Positions 10,448 through 20,339 of a DNA stretch of 64,000 nt are shown piece after piece. The stretch spans positions 9,570,501 to 9,634,500 of the forward strand of contig BRKX01000006.1 in NCBI GenBank assembly GCA_026008535.1, read 5' to 3'. Positions within the stretch are counted from its first letter, which is position 1. Each line of letters begins with the position of its first letter. The notes under the pieces are model-generated. The model ran no database searches. It was not told where the DNA came from and worked only from the letters and a program-made list of their open reading frames with translations. The DNA is from Perilla frutescens (Eukaryota > Streptophyta > Magnoliopsida > Lamiales > Lamiaceae). The position numbers and the translations under genes are program-made.

Positions 10448-12383
10448 ATTGATTGGGTTAGACTACCGTTACGGAGCCGGACGCCTTCGGTCGTCGTGTA
10501 CGCCATCCCAGGTGTTATTGACACGATTAGAGACACACTGCTCGCGATTGGTGGTGACGCCATGCGACTGTTCAGATCGGGGTGTTTCGGATATTTTCTG
10601 GACTACAGAGGTGGTGACATCCAGAAGAGGGTCATGCACGCGCTGATGACGTTCGAGGTGCACGCGCCGGATCGTGCACGTGTGGGGCTGGAGGCATGGT
10701 TTCACATTCATCGTTCCCAGCTGCGGTTCGGTGCGAGTGAGTACGCCTTGGTGTCAGGTTTACGCTTCGGCAGCTCGACATTCGATCCTCATGGCGCTCA
10801 TATTGTTCCGAGGAGATCGGTCTACCACCGTTTATTGGAAGGGAAGCGTACGACAATAAAACAGATGGAGGACAGGTTCTCCGCCTTGGGGATGGCCAGA
10901 GACGCTGCGGATTATGTGAAGGTTGCGAACATATTGTTCGTATACCGGATGATTCTGTACCTAGATCAGCACCGGGCCGTGGATCCATGGGTGTGGGCGC
11001 TAGCGGAGGATGTGGAGGGATGGAACTCGTTTCCATGGGGTGCATATTCTTACCAGTCGTTGATGCACTACATTGGCCTCCTCCCCAGGACTCGAGAGGC
11101 TATGGGCGGGAAAGGATCGGGACAGTATCATTTTTACGGGCCGATCTGGGCACTCCAGGTAATTAGTTTAAATTTAATTCTTCTAAATTAGTTTAAATCA
11201 AGTGAATACGTAACTAATCCATTAATTCACTTTACAGGTATGGGCTTGTGAGGTGATACCGGAGTTGGCTACTGAGGCTGGTCTGCACAGTGGACAGCTC
11301 ACTGTGCCTCGATGTTTGAGGTGGACATTCAGACTCCCTGCCACCGACCCAGCCATCTTATTACAGCGAGTGGTACATTTTGATGTTTCTTGATATATTT
11401 AGAATCTTCGATCTATATTTGTTAATTCATCTTAATGATATTATTAATAATTCCATGCAGTCACGTGTGGTTACGTTGGTGCCATCTCCCGAGGAGACGA
11501 CAACTTCATATTACATGAGCCTGCAGTTGGAGCCTGGAGCTCAGAGCGTGAGATATGTTCCCGCTCGATCCGGGAACAAGATGAAGATGCTTGCAAATGT
11601 GGCATCTTGTTGTTTCACATCGGCAGAGGCGGTTGTCCCCCCGTCAGCCTGAGGCACCAGAGCTGCTCGGACACCACAGACGGGCCGTCAGGCGACCAGT
11701 CGACCCTCGACTAGCCGGGCATTGAGGGACGAGCCAGATCATACTGAGCCTGGAGCCCGGCCCCTCACTGAGGACGCACCAGTGCACACGGCTGATTCGA
11801 TCGATCCAGAGAGCCCTCCTCGAGCTTGGGGAATGAAGCGTTCGATGAGGGATCGCACGCCGAGCAGTGGGGAGCCCTCCGAGGGTTTCATTCAGAGGAT
11901 TGTGGATCGAGTGATGCCCCGTGTCCAGGAGCTTATTAACACGACTATTGCGCCCCGTGTCCGGGAGTATGTGGATCGGGCGATTGATCATGCATTAGCT
12001 GGTCTGGGTAGCCGCTCTCGGAGGTCACACATGCCTCAGGATAGAGATCGCCACAGCCCGGAGCCGAGCGACTGTAGTTCTGGTGATCAGGCTCCACAGC
12101 CCACTGTGGAGCCGGATGGTACTAGCACTTCGGCTCCACACCATGGTGGTTTTAGCGCGACCTATCAGCTCATGAATGACATCGATGATAGCACACTCCA
12201 GGTCACCTACCCACGATTTAGATCCTTAGGTCCGGATGCCGTTGTTCAGCTCCATTTCAACGGTGATCGCTTGTGGTAGGGATGGTTTGATAATCTTGAG
12301 GATCCGAGGACTGAGTTGAAGGATGTTCACATGAGCTACTTTCTGAGCGCGATGGCTCGACGAGTTAAGAGGGACAACCATTG
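10448..12383 (+). pseudogene. Decayed DUF1985 (Ulp1-type transposon passenger) gene, protease part missing
   Basis: The frame reads from 10448 to a donor at 11157, then exons of about 11239-11370 and 11461 onward, all in phase 0. The first exon carries a DUF1985 signature (FRSGCFGYFLDYRGGD, WFHIHRSQLRFGASEY, LVSGLRFG) followed by FPWGAYSYQSL and GPIWALQ|VWACEVIPEL. In this family such a region precedes a C48 (Ulp1/SUMO-protease-like) domain. The frame is broken by TGA at 11650 and TAG at 12277, yet stays open on either side. No upstream ATG is in frame before 10562. After about 12370 the sequence becomes the antisense of the transposase's last exon, and no catalytic His/Asp/Cys region appears. 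I infer that the protease end was deleted. Confidence 0.7.
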
Positions 12384-14828
12384 TCAGACGACGGTGGCTA
12401 CTACTGGTCTATATGTGCAAAACTGCCTCCGTGCACTGGATGAGGCCTCAAACGGGGCTCGAGCTCTGGATGTAGATGGACGCCCAGCACGTCGTCTGAT
12501 TTCTGGCGCCAAAACCACTCGTGATCCAAACGCATCGGGCATAATCCATTGTTCTGGATGAGGCAGACCCCTGATGATCGAGTTATACATACCGACCAAG
12601 CTCTCGACCTTGTAACACCTGTCCACATAATCATATATAGCCGCCCCGGTACAACTGCGAAAGGGAAAATAAACACACTCAATTAGGTACATGTACAAAA
12701 AATAAGAACAAATATAGATTTAAATGTCGTACCAGATGACCGCTGCCGCGTGAGAGCAGGGGATCAAGTCCAGCTCGAACTCACAACAGTCACAGGTCCG
12801 GTTCTGAAGATCGACCATGTAGACCTCCCTCCCAACCTCGACTTTCCATAAAGTTGCTAATGTAGTGGGACGCACAGCATAGCAGTGTCCCTTATCGACG
12901 TTACCCGAAAGCTTAAGCGCGATGCCATTAGTCAACACATGATTCGAGCCCACTGCTGCCGCACGTCGCTCGACGAACCACTGCTCAACAATTGATCTAA
13001 ACATCTCGAACAATGAGCAAACAGGTAACCTCCTCGCCCACAACAGACGAGCATTGAGACTCTCCGCCGCATTAGATGTCATGAACCCGTAGCGCCTTAC
13101 GGGACAGTGTGAACGAGCCCAATGCACTGGGCCAATATTACACAGCTTTTGATATGCATTTGGACAGACCTGCTCCAACATCGACATACTCTCCTGGAAG
13201 GTCTCTCTCCGATATGCGTAGGCAGCCTCCTGAAACAGCGTCGTCACGTGTTTCCCTCTCTTCGTCATCTTATTCTTCAAATGGTAGTAGCACAGTCCGT
13301 GCGTCGCTCTTGGGAAAACGGCCTGCACAGCATTTTTAATGCTCTGATGCTGATCCGAAACGATGAGAAGATCATCTATATCACCCAGAGCCATGTGCAC
13401 GTGGGCCAGAAACCATATCCAAGATTCATCGTTCTCTATCGGTCCGAGCCCAACTGCAACAGGTAAGACCTGTTCATTGCCGTCCTTCGTCACAGCAACA
13501 AAGAGAACCCCCTTGTTCTTTCCCTTCAGGTGGGTCCCATCGATCACAAGCACTGGACGAGCATACTGGAGAAATGCATTGACACACGCACCGAGAGCAA
13601 GGAATGAATACTTGAACCGACCATCACTCGTGATCTCCATGTCTACTACAGTTCCCGAATTCATCAATTGCAGAGTGTGAAGGAAAGCGGGCAACTGTGC
13701 GTAGGACTTGTCAAAGTCTCCATATACCATCTGAATGGCAATGTTCCTCGTGCGCAGAGCGAAGCTGTAGTCGATGTGGATGCCAAACTCACGCACAAGC
13801 TCCGCCATCATCTCCTTCGGCTTCAGGACAACCCGCTCGTCCACCAATCTACGAGCAAAGTATTTTCCGAGCACTCGTGCAGGTACCTGTCGCGGAGCAA
13901 TTCGACCCATATCAAGATGGCATGTGTGAGTGCCGTTGAACTTGTATATTCTCCACATATGCCCATCAGCAACCGCAAAGCACTTGAACGGGCAATCACC
14001 GCCATGCTTGCAAACATAGCCCAATCGTGACCTGTTCGAGCGATACACGGCATACTCCACTCGATTTTGCATGTGATAGATACCGACCGCCAGGGCGAGA
14101 TCATCCTTCGTCCGAAAAATAGCTCCCTGGTGCAGTGTATCTGTTTCTGGTGCTGGTCTCTCATCCCAAGATAGTGGGCCCGCAATGTCCCAGTCAGCAA
14201 AGGGAACCATCCAATTGCTCGAAGGCCCGTCAGATCTAAACAGAACACCGGTGGTAGATGGTGGGACGACTCCCGTCAAACATAGCAATCTGTCTGTACG
14301 ATCAGCAGAAGAACGAAGCCAGCCACTGAATTCTGTCAACAGTGACTCCACCAACCTCGTTCTATCATTCACCTCTTCTTGTTCTTGTTCTTCTTCTTCT
14401 CCCTCTTCTTCTCCTTCTGCCTCTTCTTCTCCTTCTCCCTCTTCTTCTGCAGTAGGACCATGCGTCTCTGCATGTGAAAAGTAGGGAACATAGTTATCCC
14501 TCATAGATGGTCCGGCTCCAGAACCTTCCAACTGTCTTGAAATCACGTACACGACGAGTTCAGTAGTCTGCTCGTGAAGCAAATCAAGCAAATCTCCATC
14601 ATCTTGCAAAGATGCTCTGATCTGTCTGCCAGTATTGGTGCTGGTGAGGTAAAATAATTCATACTCGATCCTGTTCGGGTCAGTCCGCAACAACTTGTGA
14701 ACCTCCCTCACCAGTGAGCTAAAGCACAGCTTATCGGATGACATCGTCACGAGTTGTTCGTCCCCATCTACATATTCTGATCTCTCCGATCGTCCACTGT
14801 GACGTACAATAATGCGGCGTCTAACCAT
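12384..14828 (-). CDS. MURA-type Mutator-like transposase; 2 exons
   Basis: Exons are 14828-12733 and 12654-12384, joined by a 78-bp intron with GT..AG borders, giving 788 residues. Order: an N-terminal PB1-like segment (about 1-70), an acidic Glu-rich stretch (about 130-155), a MuDR DNA-binding domain with CKHGGDCPFKC, then the MULE DDE domain. The likely catalytic residues are D430 (VIDGTHLKGK), D492 (IVSDQHQS) and E589 (SNAAESLNARL). A SWIM zinc finger (CDCCEF..PCSHAA) lies near 676-692. Exon 2 encodes the usual tail after SWIM (YDYVDRCYKVES, then a basic GRPSTSR). Without this splice the protein would stop just after SWIM. No stop or frameshift is seen, so the protein could be functional. 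It would bind the element's inverted repeats and cut and rejoin DNA in the nucleus; activity is inferred. Confidence 0.9.
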
Positions 14829-14869
14829 CTGGACAATTTTTAAACAATGCTACATGAGATCACAATTTA

Positions 14870-14950
14870 ACCCTAAACCCTCTTAAACCCTAAACCCTAT
14901 AAAACACTAAACCCTAAACGTAAACCCTAAAACCCTATAAACCCCAAGCC
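14870..14950. repeat. Degenerate telomere-like CCCTAAA repeat
   Basis: About eight copies of AAACCCTAA-type units, several imperfect, lie directly upstream of the transposase start codon and just inside the right array. Such units (telo boxes) are known in plant promoters and leaders. This is too short and irregular to be a chromosome end. Confidence 0.75.
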
Positions 14951-15885
14951 TCTATTAATCGATTAGTTTTTTTTCAAATTATTAATCGATTAGTTTGTTT
15001 TTAATTAAAGTACTAATCGATTAGTTTTTATTGAAAAAATTAATCGATTTGTTTGTTTTAATTAAAGGACTACTCGATTAGTATTTTTTAAACTATTAAT
15101 CGATTAGTTTTTTTTTATTAAACTACTAATCGATTAATTTTTTTAATTAATCGATTAGTGACTCGATTTAGTTTTTGTTTCTAAAATTAATCGATTAGTA
15201 ACTCGATTAATTTTTTTAATCGATTAGTTTATTTTTAATTAAACTATTAATCGATTAGTTTTTTTTTCAAATTATTAATCGATAAGTTTGTTTTTAATTA
15301 AAGTACTAATCGATTAGTTTTTATTAAAATTATTAATCGATTCGTTTGTTTTTAATTAAAGGACTACTCGATTAGTTTTTTTTAAACTATTAATCGATTA
15401 CTTTGTTTTTTTATTAAACTACTAATCGATTAGTTTTAATTAAACTATTAATCGATTAGTTTTTTTTTTTTTCAAATTATTAATCGATAAGTTTGTTTTT
15501 AATTAAAGTACTAATCGATTAGTTTTTATTAAAATTATTAATCGATTCATTTGTTTTTAATTAAAGGACTACTCGATTAGTTTTTTTAAACTATTAATCG
15601 ATTAGTTTGTTTTTTTATTAAATAACTAATCGATTAATTTTTTTAATTAATCGATTAGTGAGTCGATTTAGTTTTTATTTCTAAAATTAATCGATTAGTA
15701 ACTCGATTAATTTTCTTAATTAATCCATTTGTTTTTACTTTTCAAATTAATCGAGGAAGGCCTCGATTAGTTTTTGTTTATGTAATTTAATCGAGGAAGG
15801 CCTCGATTATTATTATAATTATCGAGGAAGGCCTCGAATGTTTTTTATGCTCCTCGATTATGTTTTATGCTCCTCGATTATGTTT
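14951..15885. repeat. Right inverted-repeat arm: TAATCGATTA array
   Basis: The mirror of the left arm: TAATCGATTA units with TTAATTAA spacers, then three AATCGAGG-AAGG-CCTCGATT hairpins (near 15748, 15788 and 15820), ending in two copies of ATGCTCCTCGATTATG. Inner parts differ in unit number between arms. Blocks of about 200 bases recur within the arm (for example near 15300 and 15490), so it also grows by internal duplication. Confidence 0.9.
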
Positions 15886-16944
15886 ATATTTAGGTAAACA
15901 TTATACAACCCTCAAAATCACATAAACATCGACTAAATTCAAAACCAACAACAATTAACCTAAATTAAACATTACCAACCAATTCCAAAAAAAAGCCGTA
16001 TCACTCTATTTTCAAAGTAAATCTAACAACACATGCAATATATAATCAAAATAATAAATATTTGCAAAATAAGTTCAAAAAAATGGAGTACAAAACGTAC
16101 CTTTGAAAATTGGTGAAAATTTCCGAACACTATTTTTTTCTCCAGAAAAATCTTTTCTTTCGCACCTTGCTCGAAAAAAATTCTCCAACTTTTCCTATTC
16201 TTCGTCGATTTGTAGTAGTGTGAATAAAAACTTGTATGATTTTTGTGAATGAGATTTGTATTGTACTGTGAATGAGCTCCGGATTCTACATCTATTTATT
16301 CAGAAAATTCACCTACCTCGTTATAAAACATTAGAATGTATTTAATTCGGTACAACATCCTCTTCTTTTCATTAATTCGGTCCTACCTTCCCCTTCTTTT
16401 CATTTAATGAAGCCAACAACCTTTTCTTTTTATTTATTGAAACTAGTACCTACCTTAGACAAGAAATAAATGCATTCACTAAAAAAACATGATTAATTGT
16501 AGGGAACATTGTCTCGATAAAATTGCATGATCACGGTTAATAACATTAATCAATAATGGTTAGATATTAATCGTTCATAGTTAATCGAGTAAGCATCGAT
16601 TAATCTAGGATATACAAGGAAGCAAATGTTAAAAAAGAAATCGAGGAGTTTTTCCTTAATCTATGCATATTAAATATTAATCGATGAAGCATGATTAATA
16701 CATATTTAATCGATGAAGCATCGATTTAAGAAGAATTGCTATTTAAATCATCAACTCTTCATAAATCACCATAATCAAGGCTCAACTTAGAAAATTAATC
16801 GAGGCTATGAATTAATCGATGCTACTAAATATAATCGAGGCTGTTAGGGTTTCATTTTTAGAATTAGGGTTTGGGCTGTTAGGTGCATTTAATGCCTGCC
16901 AAAAGTACAATGTGTCAATCATTAGGTGTGGGGACCAAGTGTAA
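15886..16944. other. Right-arm extension of the Mutator-like element, non-coding
   Basis: AT-rich DNA with scattered single ATCGAGG and ATCGATG units (16580-16850) but no gene. It lies upstream of the transposase and probably contains its promoter. It has no equivalent in the left arm. Confidence 0.5.
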
Positions 16945-17021
16945 TATAGTACAAATTGCCTAACAAACTACCTATATTTAAAAGTTGTTGTTTTTTCCCA
17001 ATTATTATTTACTTTTGTCTA

Positions 17022-17490
17022 CTTTTATCCATTTAGACTAAAATCAAATTACCACTAGTTATCGAAAACAAAGCAGTTAAAATAGTATTATTTGATCCCA
17101 TTATGAGTTGAGGTAGTATTATTTGATCCCGTTATGAGTTGAGGTAAATTTTTTTCGTATATATATTATATTAAATTACATCTAAGTATTACTGAATTTG
17201 GTTTAGCTCACCATTGTCTAAACCGGTTTAACTATATATAATAGATTTAATTAATCGATTAAATTGGATAGTGCAGAGTCGGATATTTTCAGATATATTT
17301 GAAAGCGGCGAAAGTTTTATAAGGAAACTTTTCAAACCGAACCACGTACGTCAGGGTTCACATCTATGAATCAAATCTAATTTCCACGTATATATTCTTC
17401 TGAAGCGCTTATATAAACCTACAATACTCATTCTTGTGCAATCATTCTTACTATTTGATAGGAACTCAAGCATTCGATTCATCAAGTGCA
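17022..17490. other. Former promoter region of CAF1 relative 1, with a short tandem repeat
   Basis: A 34-bp unit containing TATTATTTGATCCC is repeated twice in tandem (about 17087-17145). Further right, stretches such as GATATATTTGAAAG resemble the DNA upstream of the intact CAF1 gene (near 38980), so the duplication included the promoter. A TTATATAAA box lies at 17409-17417. Confidence 0.5.
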
Positions 17491-18278
17491 ATGGTTGTAG
17501 TTCGGCAGGTTTGGTAAAATAATCTGGTCGAAGAATTCCATCTAATTCAACGATGCACCGATGAATTCCGTTTCGTATCAATGGATACTGAATTCCCAGG
17601 CACCATCTTCAGTCTCGACTTGCCCAAACACGCCTTCTCCTCTCTCTCCCCCGCCCACCACTACTCGTAAATGAAGGAAAATGTCGACGCCCTCAACATC
17701 ATCCAACTCGGCCTCACCCTCTCCGACTCCAACGGAAATCTCCCACGCTTGGGCACCCCATTTAAGCACGTGTGGGAATTCAATTTCTGCGACGCAACCT
17801 CTGCAACCGGGACTCCATCTGTCTACTCCAGAGCCAGGGCATCGACTTCTCCAAGAACAAGTGAAGGGGCATCCACTCGCGGGACTTCACCTAGTGTTTC
17901 CTAAATTCCAAACTCGGGCTGAGATCTACGGGCCGGGCTTGGGTCACTTTCCACGGGCTCTATGATTTCGAGTTCCTCATTAAGATTCTCATGGGGAAGC
18001 CACTGCCCCACGGTTTGAGGGATTTCATGATGCTGCTGCGGTTTTATTTTGGGGTGCAGGTCTACGATTTGAAGCCCATCGCACATGCATTCGGGCATCG
18101 CGGCGGGCTTGAGAAGCTGGCGACCAGTTTGGGTTTGGGCCGGGCTGCCGGGAAGAGCCATCAGGCGGGCTCGGATAGTCTACTTACGATGCACGCTTTC
18201 TTACGACTGGTGATGAAGAATTGTAATGTGTTGCTGCGTTTCAATTACATGTTGTATGAATTGACATGTAAAATTTGA
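17491..18278 (+). pseudogene. CAF1 deadenylase pseudogene (relative 1)
   Basis: The start (MVVVRQVW) and end (AGKSHQAGSDSLLT..YMLYELTCKI) match the intact CAF1 gene at 39276. The catalytic DTEFPG and the SHQAGSD motifs are preserved. It is broken by TAA at 17515 and TAA at 17668, and small deletions after the EFNF segment (about 17790-17900) shift the frame before the FHGLYDF region is reached again. No intron is involved. The 5' half retains close similarity, so decay is fairly recent. Confidence 0.85.
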
Positions 18279-19565
18279 GATGGATGTTTTATTCCAATCA
18301 TGCACATTATGCTGTTTATATGTTAATCAAACTAGGTTTTCAAAAAATTGAGAATGAAAAAGTTAATTTGGAGTCTCACGATTTTGCGACAGAATTTGGT
18401 GTATTTATGTTTTTGAAATAATGACTGCTGGAGTGGTTCCCATCCTTACACCAATTCTGCAAACAATTTTATCTGACATTATTTTAAAAATTAAAAAATA
18501 AAATAATATTGTAATAATCAACAAATAAATCCAGTTTTTAACGCAAGCTTCAAATATTAAAAGAGAGATGCAGCTTAGCACATGATAACACCGTAAGAGA
18601 ATTCCCTTCAGAATTAAATTATAATAGATATGTAACTAACAATAAATTTATTTCTTCTCATGTGTCTGTAAATTAAGTGCCCTGCAACATCATAATCCAA
18701 ATATGTATATGATATCTCTAAAAACTTCTGAACAATAATTATATATAATTAAAAAACACAGTAATTGAATTTTGATATATGTACAAAATGACCAAAACAA
18801 AACTAATAAAAACACAGAAAGAAACCATGGCATTACATATCCATCGAACTTAATTAACTACAAAACAATGAAAAGAAAAATGAATAATAGTTCTACAGTC
18901 AATATATATATCAAAGTTATCTAGAGTAAAATGGTACCAACTCTAAACCAAACATCAAGTGTCTCACTATGCCCACTGAAACAAGCTGAGGCGAAAGTAA
19001 CTTTGAGAGGCCAATCTGCAAACATGTATTTACATTTTTACTCCTATCAACTATTAGGTAAATATAATTAATAGGATTTTATATGGTTGGAGAGAGATAG
19101 TGTTTATTTGTCACGGTTATTTACATTTTAATTCAGTAAAAATTCTAAAATCATAATTAAAAAGAAAGGTAGGGAGTATTGACCAAGGTGAAAATCCAAA
19201 AACTATGACAATTATGTTGAAAATTGGTTTTAGTCAACAAATCTCATTCACTTAAATTTATTGAAAATTAACTTAAAAATATATATTAGATCAAAATTCA
19301 CATTAATTAAATGGGGAAATGCTAATTTTTTCGGATAGATTAGTTGTGACAATTAATTATTTATTCAATTGGAACATTGAGTCCGAGGGGAATTAGATTA
19401 AAGAAATTACCAAATCCAACAATATATAGATTCCAAGTCGATTGATAAAAGATTTAGCATTTGTATCACATTATATATACTGAACTACATATAAAGTTTG
19501 ATTAATTAACATATTGAGGACTTAGAAAAGAAATTAAGTAAGAAAAAGAAAAGAGAAGAAAATCT
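18279..19565. other. AT-rich spacer between the CAF1 relics
   Basis: Low-complexity AT-rich DNA. I see no gene, no clear repeat and no RNA gene in this stretch. Confidence 0.5.
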
Positions 19566-20088
19566 ATGGCCATTGTAGTTCGACAAGTCTGGCAGAGCAA
19601 TCTGGGCAAAGAGCTGAATTTGATTCAGCTCTGTACTTCGTAATTCCCCATTGTATCGATTGATACTGAATTCCCCGGCACCATCTTCAGCCTCGACGTT
19701 CCGAAAGAAGCCTTTTCTTCTCTCTCCCCCGACCAGCACTACTCCTTGATGAAGGCAAACGTCGACGCCCTCAACATCATACAGCTCGGTCTCACCCTCT
19801 CCGACTGCTATGGCAACCTCCCTCACTTCGGCTCCGATTTCCAATATGTGTGGTAGTTCAAGTTCCGTGACTTCGACTGCAACGGCGATCTCCATGACCC
19901 CAACTCCATCTCCCTCCTCCGTAGCTAGGGCATCGACTTCTCCATCAACAAACAGAACGACGTCCACTCCCAGGCCTTCAATGGATTTTCAGGAATTCTG
20001 GGCTCAGATCGTGAAGGATGGGCCGTGCGTGGGTTACCTTCCACGGGCTCTATGATTTCGGCTTCTTGATTAAGACTCTTACTAGGTC
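19566..20088 (+). pseudogene. CAF1 deadenylase pseudogene (relative 2), cut by a copia element
   Basis: It begins MAIVVRQVWQSNLGKELNLI and keeps DTEFPG and VDALNIIQLGLTLSD. Stops occur after LCTS, at VW*F and at LLRS*G, with a frame change further on. Similarity to the intact gene (39276) ends abruptly near 20088, just after the FHGLYDFG-equivalent region, where a copia LTR begins. The missing 3' half was not found on the other side of the insertion. Confidence 0.85.
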
Positions 20089-20328
20089 TTAAACTAATAA
20101 GTAATTCAAGGTAGAAGCCATTGAAGAAAGGAAATGAGAACTTGATATATTACAAAAGTATCCAAGAGGCCTCCAAAAGTTGAAATTACAAAAGTGAATT
20201 TCTCCAAGGCAAATATACAACTAAAAGGGAAATGGGGAACTATGGTTATCTAGAAAATGATAAAAGTACCCTTACAAATAACAACTAATAGCAAAATAAT
20301 AAGAAGATTCATATAATATATTCTAACA
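20089..20328 (-). repeat. 3' LTR of Ty1/copia element 1
   Basis: On the minus strand a purine tract (AAGGGAGGA) is followed by TGTTAGAATATATTATATGA, the classic LTR start. The LTR is about 240 bp and runs into CAF1 relative 2. The matching 5' LTR is not present, so the boundary near 20089 rests on where CAF1 similarity stops. Confidence 0.6.
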
Positions 20329-20339
20329 TCCTCCCTTAA

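Larger units (their letters stand above)
8745..17021. mobile_element. Mutator-like element (Kaonashi/Ulp1-MULE type), about 8.3 kb
   Basis: One element spans both ATCGAT-rich arrays. Its outermost 70-80 bases are inverted copies: TAGACAAAAGTAAATAA with GGGAAAAAACAACAA at 8745-8820 matches the reverse complement of 16945-17021. Inside come a left array (9023-10360), a decayed DUF1985 gene (+), a MURA-type transposase (-) and a right array (14945-15885). The two genes are convergent and each is transcribed away from its own arm. Element type is known from the transposase family; plant MULEs carrying DUF1985-Ulp1 genes have been called Kaonashi. The exact ends are not proven because I cannot find a clean 9-bp target duplication. 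The right arm is longer, with about 1 kb (15890-16940) having no counterpart on the left. Confidence 0.75.

Noticed and set aside
10496..11191. Plant mobile domain (PMD/MAIN-like) gene
   Set aside because: The order FRSGCFGYFLD, LRFGASEY, LVSGLRFG, GPIWALQVW fits DUF1985 of Ulp1-type transposon proteins better than PMD.
12316..12561. Plus-strand open frame after the DUF1985 gene
   Set aside because: From about 12384 it is antisense to the transposase's second exon, whose minus-strand product matches the known MULE tail after SWIM.
13823..14484. Several open frames overlapping the transposase on either strand
   Set aside because: They are shadows of the 702-residue transposase exon and have no family resemblance. 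The Ser-rich one is the complement of the acidic Glu stretch.
14870..14950. True telomere or chromosome end
   Set aside because: Too short, degenerate and flanked by transposon sequence on both sides.
9023..15885. CRISPR-like or centromeric satellite arrays from the regular short repeats
   Set aside because: Units and spacers vary in length, spacers are near-identical A/T, and the two blocks are inverted copies around a transposase. This fits transposon arms in a plant genome.
8735..17028. A 9-bp target duplication for the Mutator-like element (AATTTTTAT with TACTTTTAT)
   Set aside because: Seven of nine bases match, but the positions do not sit consistently at the inverted-repeat ends, so I did not use it to define the element.
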